Shown here one piece after another: positions 1-5,305 of a stretch of 5,434 nt of DNA. Location: assembly GCA_946630405.1 (NCBI GenBank), contig CAMOYW010000094.1:1-5434 (forward strand), given 5' to 3'. Position 1 is the first letter of the stretch, and each line of letters begins with the position of its first letter. The DNA is from an uncultured Clostridia bacterium (GTDB lineage: Bacteria; Bacillota; Clostridia; Lachnospirales; CAG-274). Under the pieces are notes generated by a model, which made no database searches, was not told the origin of the DNA, and saw nothing but the letters and a program-made list of their open reading frames with translations. A program made the translations under genes and the position numbers.

Positions 1-10
1 GTATCAAATC

Positions 11-49
11 AAAAACACCGATCAAACATAGTTTTGGATCGGTGTTTTT
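11..49 (-). terminator. Rho-independent terminator ending the four-gene operon (probably bidirectional)
   Basis: A perfect 13-bp inverted repeat pairs 11-23 with 37-49. Its core is CACCGATC/GATCGGTG, flanked by A5/T5, so a U-tract follows the stem on either strand. The 13-nt loop can pair further as AAAC/GTTT with a two-base bulge. It lies 7 nt beyond the stop codon of the PIN-like gene, which is where the operon would be expected to end. It could equally stop plus-strand transcription entering from the left. Confidence 0.9.
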
Positions 50-56
50 AATGCTT

Positions 57-1082
57 TTACAGTACAGCCTTTATTAAATTGTAGATAATAACTCCCTGCT
101 TCATTCCGTATTTTGATATGAGGGCACGGTAGATTATGCGTTTTCCGTTTTTCTCCGTGTGGGATTTGGATATAAGAGAAGCGGTGAAGGCTATGATCTC
201 GGTGTCGAGTTTGGCATCGCTCAAAAGCTTTTGCACCTCGTTGTTAAGCTGTGTGGAAGAATTTTGAACGGGAGGTTGTGTTTTTTTCTTGTATTGCCTT
301 TTTTGGGGCTTTTCTTCCGTGGTGTCGTTCGCCGCTTCGCCTTCTTTGGCGGTGTCGTCTTCCGCACTTGTTTCCTCAACTTCGGGGTTTGTGTCGGGAG
401 TTTGTATTTCTTCTGTTTCGTAGTTTTCTATAATGTCGGCTATTATATCGTATGCGTTGGGGTAATCGGCAAAATTTGATTCAAGTTCTTCTTTTACTCT
501 TTCCGAAAAGTCGTCCGTGCCGTACAGGGAGCAAACTGCGGAAGCAACGGAATTGCTGACTTGATGTTCATATCCTGCCGCAATTGTAGCTTTTTGTATT
601 AGATTATTAAGTATCGATTTGGGTGCAAGAGTCTGCACGGGGTTCGGTGCGGTCTTGTACTTTTCTTTGACTTCTTTTTGCTTTGTTTCTTTTGCTTTTG
701 TTTTGGGGAGAGGTTTTACGGTCTCCGTTATGCTGCTCCTTCTGCTTATTTCCACATTGTTTTGCTTTTTCCAGAATGCGATTATATTGTCGTAGTCCGT
801 ATCTTTGCTGACTATGATATAGTTTGCATTTTCGCCGTACTTTCCTATAAGTGAGCCTAAATAGGATACAAGGTGCATATCCACAGACTGTTTTCTTGCG
901 GGCACGTTGTATACCTTTAAGCTTGTGGAATTGAAGGTGGAAAGCATTTCAAATGTGATTTTTGCGGCATGTCTTGTGGAAAAAATGTAAACAAAATCGT
1001 TTCCGCCGAGTTCTTCCGCACCCGAAAGTCCGTCGTTGTTTACATTTTCGTAATCTATCAAATAGTGAGTGCTATCGGGCAT
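57..1082 (-). CDS. PIN-like (NYN/PIN7-type) domain protein, predicted RNase, with two C-terminal helical modules
   Basis: This is a predicted cytosolic protein of 341 residues. Residues 4-107 form a PIN-like domain: strand LIDYENVN with D10, a central DFVYIFSTR strand, KQSVDMHLVSYLG with D68, and IIVSKDTDYD with D94, D96 and D98. Such acidic residues coordinate metal in PIN/NYN nucleases, so metal-dependent RNA cleavage is a family-based inference. A basic linker (about 111-150) leads to a helical module at 157-219. An acidic linker (221-260) and a Lys/Gln-rich stretch (259-275) then lead to a second helical module at 278-341 ending IIYNLIKAVL. Both modules begin LNN-x-x-QK and may be a duplication. 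The start at 1082 is preferred because GGAGG lies 5 nt upstream; a longer reading frame to 1271 only overlaps the C39-like gene in another frame and is basic and low-quality. It is the last operon gene, 11 nt after the C39-like stop. The domain call is firm; the target is unknown. Confidence 0.85.
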   Translation of the reverse strand: MPDSTHYLIDYENVNNDGLSGAEELGGNDFVYIFSTRHAAKITFEMLSTFNSTSLKVYNVPARKQSVDMHLVSYLGSLIGKYGENANYIIVSKDTDYDNIIAFWKKQNNVEISRRSSITETVKPLPKTKAKETKQKEVKEKYKTAPNPVQTLAPKSILNNLIQKATIAAGYEHQVSNSVASAVCSLYGTDDFSERVKEELESNFADYPNAYDIIADIIENYETEEIQTPDTNPEVEETSAEDDTAKEGEAANDTTEEKPQKRQYKKKTQPPVQNSSTQLNNEVQKLLSDAKLDTEIIAFTASLISKSHTEKNGKRIIYRALISKYGMKQGVIIYNLIKAVL

Positions 1083-1087
1083 ACGCT

Positions 1088-1092
1088 CCTCC
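1088..1092 (-). promoter_or_regulatory. Ribosome binding site of the PIN-like gene (decides its start)
   Basis: On the minus strand GGAGG is followed by AGCGT and then ATG at 1082, a 5-nt spacing. It sits between the upstream stop codon (1094-1096) and the start codon. It favours this start over the in-frame upstream ATG at 1271, which lies inside the preceding gene. Confidence 0.85.
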
Positions 1093-1093
1093 G

Positions 1094-2362
1094 TTACTTC
1101 TTTTTGTAATTTTTGGGGTAGATATATACTATCATTTGCTGGTTGTAGCCTGCGCTGATCTCTTCGTATGTAAAGGCGGTCACGGGATTTTTGCCGCTGT
1201 CTGCGGTGTAATATTTGTCGCCCACACGGTTTCGCACCATAATGTAGTGGCGGCCGCCTCCGCTTGCCCATGCACTTCCGCTTGTGGCAAAGAGGGCTAC
1301 ACCGTTGCTGTCAAGGCATCTGTCCATGGTGGATTTTTTGGCAGAGGTGAAAGGCTCCGTTTCCACATAGAAGCCCGCAAGGCGTGCAAGCCTTGCCTGA
1401 GATGCGGAAAAGAGTACAAGTCCGCTCCATGCTCCCCTTCCTATCAGAAGATTTGCGGCTATCGCACATTCGGGCGGCGATACCGTCCTGCCCGACAGGG
1501 TGGAAAGTGCCATTGCAAGAGAGCATACTCCGCAAGCGCTCGATCCCCATGTACCTCCGCTTCCGCCGAACGACTGTCCGCTTGAAAATCTCGGCGTATA
1601 TGTGAAGCTTTCAACATCAATGTTTTCTTTTTCTATCGCCGTATCGGAATCAACTTCGTCTTCCGCTTCGCCCGATTTATGCAATACGCTTAGATCGGGT
1701 AAGGGCAAAATTTGAGGTGCGGCACGATTTACCTCTTCTTCGGCGGCTATAAACTCTTCGTCCGTGCCTGCAAGGTATTTGCTTTGCGTGTTGTCGGCTG
1801 TTTGGAGTATGGAGAACTTACGCTTTGTGGTAGTTTCCGTGGTAGGCTCTGCGCTTTGGTAGCTGTAGCCCGAAACGGCGGCTGAGTATCTGTTCGGCCA
1901 TTTGTGTCCCCACTGTGCCCAGTGTACCGTTCCGTAGCCGTTTATCTTTTTAAAGTTGTCGTTTTCGTAGCTGCATTTGCTCAGCTCGGTATTATCTCCC
2001 ACATAGACCATAAGGTCTTTTATGTATTTTTCGTTGCTTCTTCGTGCAAGTCCTTCAAGCTGAGGCCAAAGACCGCTGAATTTGCCTTTTGTGCCGTGCA
2101 GTTTTCCGTCTGTATTAAAGTAGCAGTCGGGTAAAAACTCCGTGGTCATCACCGAGGCGGCATCCCTGAAAAGAGCAAGGGTAGTGCTTTCGGAACTTGA
2201 CTCGGAAGAGGAGTTTTCGATATATCTGTATTCGGTTTTTGTTCGATTTGGTTGTGTATTTGTTATGTTTTTGCTTGCCTGTATCACACCGAAGGCGCTT
2301 ACCGCCGCAAATGCCGATACAAGGCAGTAGTATAGTGCTTTAGTTCCTGTTAAAGAGTTCAT
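1094..2362 (-). CDS. Membrane-anchored or secreted C39-like (papain-fold) cysteine peptidase
   Basis: The protein has 422 residues. Residues 9-29 are hydrophobic after K8 and form a signal peptide or signal anchor, which places the rest outside the cell. A Ser/Glu-rich stretch (50-61) precedes an unrecognised segment (about 62-170) rich in aromatics, including WAQWGHKWPNRY. A Thr/Glu linker (about 171-255) follows. The C-terminal part (about 256-416) matches the Peptidase_C39_2 pattern: TWGSSACGVCSLAM corresponds to the usual GSSGCGPTSLAM, giving C277 as likely nucleophile. H372 in GGRHYIMV and D388 in YYTADSGK complete the triad. In this family GP usually follows the catalytic Cys; here it is GV. 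There is no ABC transporter nearby, so a bacteriocin-exporter C39 role is unlikely. The start overlaps the stop of the upstream gene as ATGA with only a weak Shine-Dalgarno, implying translational coupling. Substrate is unknown; cleavage of a cell-surface peptide or protein is inference. Confidence 0.82.
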   Translation of the reverse strand: MNSLTGTKALYYCLVSAFAAVSAFGVIQASKNITNTQPNRTKTEYRYIENSSSESSSESTTLALFRDAASVMTTEFLPDCYFNTDGKLHGTKGKFSGLWPQLEGLARRSNEKYIKDLMVYVGDNTELSKCSYENDNFKKINGYGTVHWAQWGHKWPNRYSAAVSGYSYQSAEPTTETTTKRKFSILQTADNTQSKYLAGTDEEFIAAEEEVNRAAPQILPLPDLSVLHKSGEAEDEVDSDTAIEKENIDVESFTYTPRFSSGQSFGGSGGTWGSSACGVCSLAMALSTLSGRTVSPPECAIAANLLIGRGAWSGLVLFSASQARLARLAGFYVETEPFTSAKKSTMDRCLDSNGVALFATSGSAWASGGGRHYIMVRNRVGDKYYTADSGKNPVTAFTYEEISAGYNQQMIVYIYPKNYKKK

Positions 2363-3168
2363 TGTTCAAAAAGTTGTTCCGGCATCGCAAAAACGACATC
2401 CAGAAGTTTGTTCATCGTTTTTTTGTTTAGCTCAAGTTGTTTTTTAAAATCAAGATATTTTTCTTCGAGCATTTCCGAATAGGCAAGGCAATAGTCTTCG
2501 TCTTTGCTTATTTCAAAAAGCTTGTAGTCGGGAGACTTTTTAAGCTCCTCTGTTGCGCTTTCTATCTCGTTAGCGAGTGCATTCATACGTTTTGTTTCCG
2601 AAATGTAGCTTATATTGCCGAGGTCTATGGGTATAAGCTCTTCGCACATTTTACGCAAAGTTTCCCTGTCGAATGTTTTATAGGCGTTTTGAGCGGCATT
2701 GTGCAGCTTTTTGCCCTCGCCGCCTACATTTATGAGGGGAGAAATGCACCCCGTTATCTCCCTGTAAAGGCAGTTCAGTTCGTTTTGCTCTTCATCCGTG
2801 GGGATACTGCCTTTTTCGGTACATATATTGTCGTAATGAAGGTTGTAGGCATCAAGCATCCCTTTGATGAAGCCGACTTTTTTGTCCACCTCTTTTTCCA
2901 CAAGGTCAAATATGACGGGATCGCCCAATTGCAATCTCTTCATTATTGCCTCTGTCTTTCTGCCGCTTCTTGTAACGAGGTATTGCATTTCAAGCATTTT
3001 TTTCTCATCCTCGCCGAATTGGCGCATGTGTGAAAGCCTTGCTATGGGTATGTCTATGTATTTTATTTTGTCGTGGGTACATATTGCATCCACAAGTCGT
3101 TGCTTTGCCGTGTCGTATTTAATACAGAGTATTTCCGCCTCGTCAAAGCTAATTATGTTATCTGTCAT
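2359..3168 (-). CDS. Unrecognised helical cytosolic protein
   Basis: The protein has 269 residues and I do not recognise its family. It has no signal peptide or membrane segment, so it should be cytosolic. It is strongly charged and predicted mostly helical. Residues 1-60 contain a short strand-like segment KIKYIDIPIARL. Residues 60-110 hold an amphipathic run with MQYLVTRSGRKTEAIMKRL and EKEVDKKVGFIKGMLDAY. A Gly-rich turn INVGGEGKKLHNAAQNAY lies at 146-163. Residues 190-258 look coiled-coil-like (EIESATEELKK; EEKYLDFKKQLELNKK). The start at 3168 is chosen because AGGG lies 8 nt upstream; an ATG 24 nt further up (3192) lies inside the preceding gene and lacks a good ribosome site. It starts 5 nt after the transglutaminase-like stop and overlaps the C39-like gene by 4 nt. 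Its tight position between two exported cysteine enzymes suggests a structural or adaptor role, but no function can be assigned. Confidence 0.78.
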   Translation of the reverse strand: MTDNIISFDEAEILCIKYDTAKQRLVDAICTHDKIKYIDIPIARLSHMRQFGEDEKKMLEMQYLVTRSGRKTEAIMKRLQLGDPVIFDLVEKEVDKKVGFIKGMLDAYNLHYDNICTEKGSIPTDEEQNELNCLYREITGCISPLINVGGEGKKLHNAAQNAYKTFDRETLRKMCEELIPIDLGNISYISETKRMNALANEIESATEELKKSPDYKLFEISKDEDYCLAYSEMLEEKYLDFKKQLELNKKTMNKLLDVVFAMPEQLFEQ

Positions 3169-3173
3169 AAAAG

Positions 3174-4298
3174 CTACCCTAAAAATATGCAAAATACACC
3201 GTCTTGTCCGAAACTGCCCGAAACGCTGATGTTGGTATATCCGCTGTAATCAAAGTATCTTGCTATCTGATTGGTGTCGGTTATGATATAGCCGTTCGTT
3301 TTGAAGGTAAAACCTCGTCTTTTGTTAAATTTGGCGTTGTTTATTACCGTTTCAAGCTCCGAGGCATTGTGGACCACAAGTCCGTTTAGTATGAAGTAGT
3401 TGTATCTTGTGGCGGTACATTCGGGAAGCCCTTTTGTGGTGATCTTATGTGTCTTTTTTATCTCTTCGTCCGTCAGGTTAAGATAATCGTAATGTTGAAG
3501 CGTCATGGAGTCGGGGGTGGGGTCGTCGCTTGTCACATCCACATGGTAATAATCGCCGTCTATTTTGACTATATTCCACCCGTGGGAAACACCGTCAAGC
3601 TCTCCGAGCACGTTTATACACTCGATGCCGCAAAGGTTACACATTACTTCAAAGGCATCGGCATAAGCCTGGCATACTCCCGTTTTATCCGTAATAAGAC
3701 CTACTATGGAGTGCGCTCTGTCGGAAACGGTATCGAATTCCGAATAGCGGTGATTTTTGGTGAGGTAGTTGTGTATAAGCACCTCTCTGCCGTACTGTGT
3801 ATCGGTTTGCCTGTTTATGGACTCACATTCGGCTTTCAGTATGTCAAATACACGCTTTTCATCTTCGTCGAGTCTGTCGTATAGCTCGCTGTTTTTGCTT
3901 GTGGCAATGAGTTTGAAGTCCGAGTTGTACGTAAAGTCGTACTTTATGTTTGCCTTTCCGAAAATGGCGTGTCCCGTGCTTTTTATGGCGATCCCGTAGG
4001 GCAAAGACTCCAAATCGTATTTTCTGTCGCTGTAGCCCGATATATTTATACTCACCGAATCCATAAGAGAATATACCGCACTGTCCATTATCCTTCTCCA
4101 TTGCTCGGGAGAAGAGCAGGAGCTCATTTCCTCGGTGGAAAGAGGTACGAATTCGGTGGTGGGTTCGGTGCTGTGTGCCGCTTTATCTATGCCCATGGGT
4201 TCGTCGTTCACAAGCCCCATAAGCTCCCAGGGGCTCATCGGAAGTGCAAGATAGGCAGCTATAAGGAGTATGATAATTAACAATAAAAATTTTTTCAT
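3174..4298 (-). CDS. Membrane-anchored transglutaminase-like cysteine enzyme
   Basis: The protein has 374 residues. It starts MKKF followed by a hydrophobic stretch (4-20) without a lipobox Cys, which is a signal anchor or signal peptide. A Thr/Glu-rich linker (about 40-60) follows. Residues 62-160 are a mixed region typical of the part preceding this fold. Residues 165-260 hold the transglutaminase-like core: TGVCQAYADAFEVMCNLCGI with likely nucleophile C209, VSHGWNIVKIDGDYYHVDVTSDD with H239 and D254. This C/H/D order is the family signature, and bacterial members are mostly proteases or amide-bond enzymes acting outside the cell. Residues 308-374 form a C-terminal extension I cannot name. 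There is no well-spaced Shine-Dalgarno: AAAAGG lies about 19 nt upstream, so the start rests on the signal sequence. It is the first gene of the four-gene operon. A candidate promoter lies at 4335-4364. Confidence 0.85.
   Translation of the reverse strand: MKKFLLLIIILLIAAYLALPMSPWELMGLVNDEPMGIDKAAHSTEPTTEFVPLSTEEMSSCSSPEQWRRIMDSAVYSLMDSVSINISGYSDRKYDLESLPYGIAIKSTGHAIFGKANIKYDFTYNSDFKLIATSKNSELYDRLDEDEKRVFDILKAECESINRQTDTQYGREVLIHNYLTKNHRYSEFDTVSDRAHSIVGLITDKTGVCQAYADAFEVMCNLCGIECINVLGELDGVSHGWNIVKIDGDYYHVDVTSDDPTPDSMTLQHYDYLNLTDEEIKKTHKITTKGLPECTATRYNYFILNGLVVHNASELETVINNAKFNKRRGFTFKTNGYIITDTNQIARYFDYSGYTNISVSGSFGQDGVFCIFLG
3177..3180 (-). promoter_or_regulatory. Ribosome binding site of the unrecognised helical gene (decides its start)
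   Basis: AGGG lies 8 nt upstream of the ATG at 3168 and abuts the TAG stop of the transglutaminase-like gene (3174-3176). It supports the shorter start over the ATG at 3192. Confidence 0.55.
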
Positions 4299-4301
4299 AT
4301 A

Positions 4302-4508
4302 TTAAATAAAACCAAAGCCTTTTGTTTTGTAGGTATAATAGCACTTTTTTGAGCATGTTGTCAATAGCGTAAGGGTCCGCTTTCTTTTGGGCAAATTCGG
4401 TGTCAAGCACCACAGCACCGTTCCAAAACGGTCGTTATTTATTTCTATCCTCGCACCTTTGTAGGAAGCGGGTTCCCGGGAGCCGTCAAGCTTGTGTTTT
4501 CCTTTCAT
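4302..4508 (-). pseudogene. Small gene with good ribosome site, apparently frameshifted (remnant)
   Basis: The open frame from 4508 encodes 68 residues. The first 28 (MKGKHKLDGSREPASY, then KGARIEINNDRF) look like a genuine protein. The rest is Cys/Thr-rich and looks like out-of-frame reading. In the -1 frame the DNA from about 4428 to 4315 instead reads NGAVVLDTEFAQKKADPYAI then DNMLKKVLLYLQNK, a well-formed soluble helical sequence. One missing base at or just after the T4 run (4425-4428) would join the two halves into a small protein of about 60-70 residues. In that second frame no stop occurs before 4183, so the original 3' end may also be lost. A stop in the second frame just before the junction limits the shift to a narrow interval. 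I do not recognise the family. Alternatives are a sequencing error, or less likely a recoding site, since no classical slippery heptamer is present. Confidence 0.5.
4335..4364 (-). promoter_or_regulatory. Candidate sigma-70/sigma-A promoter for the four-gene operon
   Basis: On the minus strand a perfect TTGACA (4359-4364) is followed after 18 nt by TATTAT (4335-4340), one mismatch from consensus. Predicted transcription would begin near 4328, giving a leader of about 30 nt before the transglutaminase-like ATG. It lies inside the frameshifted small gene, so part of the match may be coding coincidence (the -35 overlaps codons reading A-I-D-N). It would explain expression of the operon independent of the terminator at 4525-4555. 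Confidence 0.55.
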
Positions 4509-4517
4509 ATACCTTTG

Positions 4518-4522
4518 CCTCC
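4518..4522 (-). promoter_or_regulatory. Ribosome binding site of the small frameshifted gene
   Basis: GGAGG on the minus strand lies 9 nt upstream of the ATG at 4508. It begins only about 3 nt after the U-tract of the preceding terminator. The strong site argues that the small reading frame began as a real gene. Confidence 0.7.
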
Positions 4523-4524
4523 AA

Positions 4525-4555
4525 TAAAAAAGCGGAGCATGTCGACCTGCTCCGC
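4525..4555 (-). terminator. Rho-independent terminator after the coiled-coil gene
   Basis: On the minus strand an 8-bp stem GCGGAGCA/TGCTCCGC (4548-4555 with 4532-4539) encloses an 8-nt loop containing GTCGAC. A run of six T (4526-4531) follows. It starts 24 nt beyond the TAA of the tail-anchored coiled-coil gene. Because the next ribosome site follows the T-run almost immediately, any expression of the small gene from this side would need read-through. Confidence 0.88.
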
Positions 4556-4578
4556 CTTGATGATTGATTGATAGATCC

Positions 4579-5133
4579 TTAAATCAAGAATCCGATTACA
4601 GCCGCTATTAACGCGATAGCTGCAGTAGCCCACATGGGAACCATAAGCTTTCTGTCAAGCTTTGCTTCCTCAAGAGCACTGATTTGTGAACCGATTGTGC
4701 TTACGGCTCTTGTGTTTTCGTTTACTATGCTTGTAACAGACTGACTCTTCTCGCTAAGGTCACTTATAAGTCTTTGCTGACTTTCGCCCTTCTCGCGAAG
4801 CTCTGCTATAAGCCTGTCGTATGTTTCGATTTTAGTTTTAAGCTCTGCAATAAGTCTGTCGTATTCCTGCTCCTTTGCACTGAGCCTTGCTAAAATTACT
4901 TGTTGAGAATCTACTCTTTTGCTCTGCTCGTTGAGCATGGTGTCAACGGTTTTGCTCTTGCTGTCAAGAGCATCAAGTCTTTGATCTTGCTCCTGGTTCT
5001 TTGCAAGATTTCTAAAAATGAGCTTATCCTGCTCTTCGTTGTAGGTCTTAAGCTCTTTAATGGACTCCGTGTTTCTTCCTGCTTCAAGCAGTGCTTCGCT
5101 TTCGAGAAGCTCCTCTGCTAAATTAGTGTTCAT
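4579..5133 (-). CDS. Tail-anchored coiled-coil protein with 14-residue repeats
   Basis: The protein has 184 residues. Residues 1-160 are highly charged, rich in Glu, Lys, Gln, Ser and Leu with no Cys or Trp, and read as a long coiled coil. Residues 76-131 form four tandem 14-residue units of the type (E/T)YDRLIAEL(K/R), two of them nearly identical. Fourteen residues equals two heptads, consistent with a regular rod. Residues 165-184 (VPMWATAAIALIAAVIGFLI) are a membrane helix that ends at the last residue, so the protein is tail-anchored with its rod most likely in the cytoplasm. The start at 5133 is supported by AGGGGG 5 nt upstream. It forms a single-gene unit with its own strong promoter, a structured leader and a terminator. 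I do not recognise a named family. A scaffold or spacer at the membrane is inference; a phage tail or holin-associated coiled coil is possible but has no contextual support. Confidence 0.82.
   Translation of the reverse strand: MNTNLAEELLESEALLEAGRNTESIKELKTYNEEQDKLIFRNLAKNQEQDQRLDALDSKSKTVDTMLNEQSKRVDSQQVILARLSAKEQEYDRLIAELKTKIETYDRLIAELREKGESQQRLISDLSEKSQSVTSIVNENTRAVSTIGSQISALEEAKLDRKLMVPMWATAAIALIAAVIGFLI
4741..4908 (-). repeat. Four imperfect 42-bp tandem repeats within the coiled-coil gene
   Basis: The units encode residues 76-89, 90-103, 104-117 and 118-131. The two central units share YDRLIAEL, and the outer units share SQQ-x-x-I-x-x-L-S-x-K. The nucleotide match is clearest around AAGCTCTGC(T/A)ATAAG(C/T)CTGTCGTAT, seen twice on the plus strand 42 bases apart. 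Expansion by duplication of a double heptad is the simple explanation. Confidence 0.7.
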
Positions 5134-5270
5134 AAAATCCCCCTATTTATACCTTTGTTATTTCAGTTACAATGCCGTTCCCACACGGCATAAAAGGGAG
5201 TTCAAAAAAGGTGATCTGAGTCCCTTTAAAACGATACCGTCACATGTAAGGCTGTGCCCCGATCGTCTAT
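5134..5270 (-). promoter_or_regulatory. Structured 5' leader of the coiled-coil gene
   Basis: The predicted transcript has about 136 nt before the start codon. Three inverted repeats are visible: 5231-5235 with 5262-5266 (with CACA/TGTG inside), 5193-5199 with 5221-5227 (AAAGGGA/TCCCTTT), and 5172-5178 with 5185-5191 (7 bp, 6-nt loop). The segment CTCCCT (5195-5200, minus strand) could pair either with the upstream AAAGGGA or with the Shine-Dalgarno AGGGGG at 5139-5144. I recognise no known riboswitch class. The pairing is seen in the sequence; regulation is inference. Confidence 0.4.
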
Positions 5271-5276
5271 GTGTGC

Positions 5277-5305
5277 ATTATAACAAAATTACTAATGAAT
5301 TTCAA
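5277..5305 (-). promoter_or_regulatory. Strong sigma-A promoter of the coiled-coil gene (extended -10)
   Basis: On the minus strand TTGAAA (5300-5305) is followed by exactly 17 nt and then a perfect TATAAT (5277-5282). TGT immediately precedes the -10 box, giving the extended TGN motif. Transcription should begin near 5270. Upstream DNA is A+T-rich, as in an UP element. Confidence 0.8.

Noticed and set aside
1083..1271. N-terminal extension of the PIN-like gene by 63 residues
   Set aside because: It overlaps the C39-like catalytic region in another frame, is very basic and low in structure, and the GGAGG site at 1088-1092 marks the inner ATG.
962..1585. Long plus-strand frame of 207 codons
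   Set aside because: It is antisense to the C39-like and PIN-like genes, Cys/Arg-rich and without a ribosome site or recognisable motif; it is a shadow.
2437..3033. Long plus-strand frame of 198 codons with hydrophobic, Phe-rich product
   Set aside because: The Phe richness comes from reading Lys/Glu-rich helical codons of the minus-strand gene in reverse; there is no ribosome site or family resemblance.
3169..3192. Earlier ATG for the helical gene (eight extra residues)
   Set aside because: It lies within the transglutaminase-like gene and has no good ribosome site; AGGG at 3177-3180 fits the ATG at 3168.
3447..3884. Plus-strand frame of 145 codons
   Set aside because: It lies antisense to the transglutaminase-like catalytic core, whose motif and triad make the minus-strand reading certain.
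4183..4300. Continuation of the small gene's -1 frame into the transglutaminase-like gene
   Set aside because: Past about 4300 the translation is the out-of-frame image of the signal anchor of the next gene, so the small protein probably ended before this.
4334..4339. TATAAT on the plus strand
   Set aside because: No -35 box lies at a suitable distance and no plus-strand gene follows.
4560..4573. Short TGAT tandem repeat after the coiled-coil gene
   Set aside because: Only about three units; too short to call a functional repeat.
5147..5191. Fourteen-codon leader peptide (MPCGNGIVTEITKV) upstream of the coiled-coil gene
   Set aside because: It has no Shine-Dalgarno; the sequence before it is CT-rich, and it has no run of regulatory codons.
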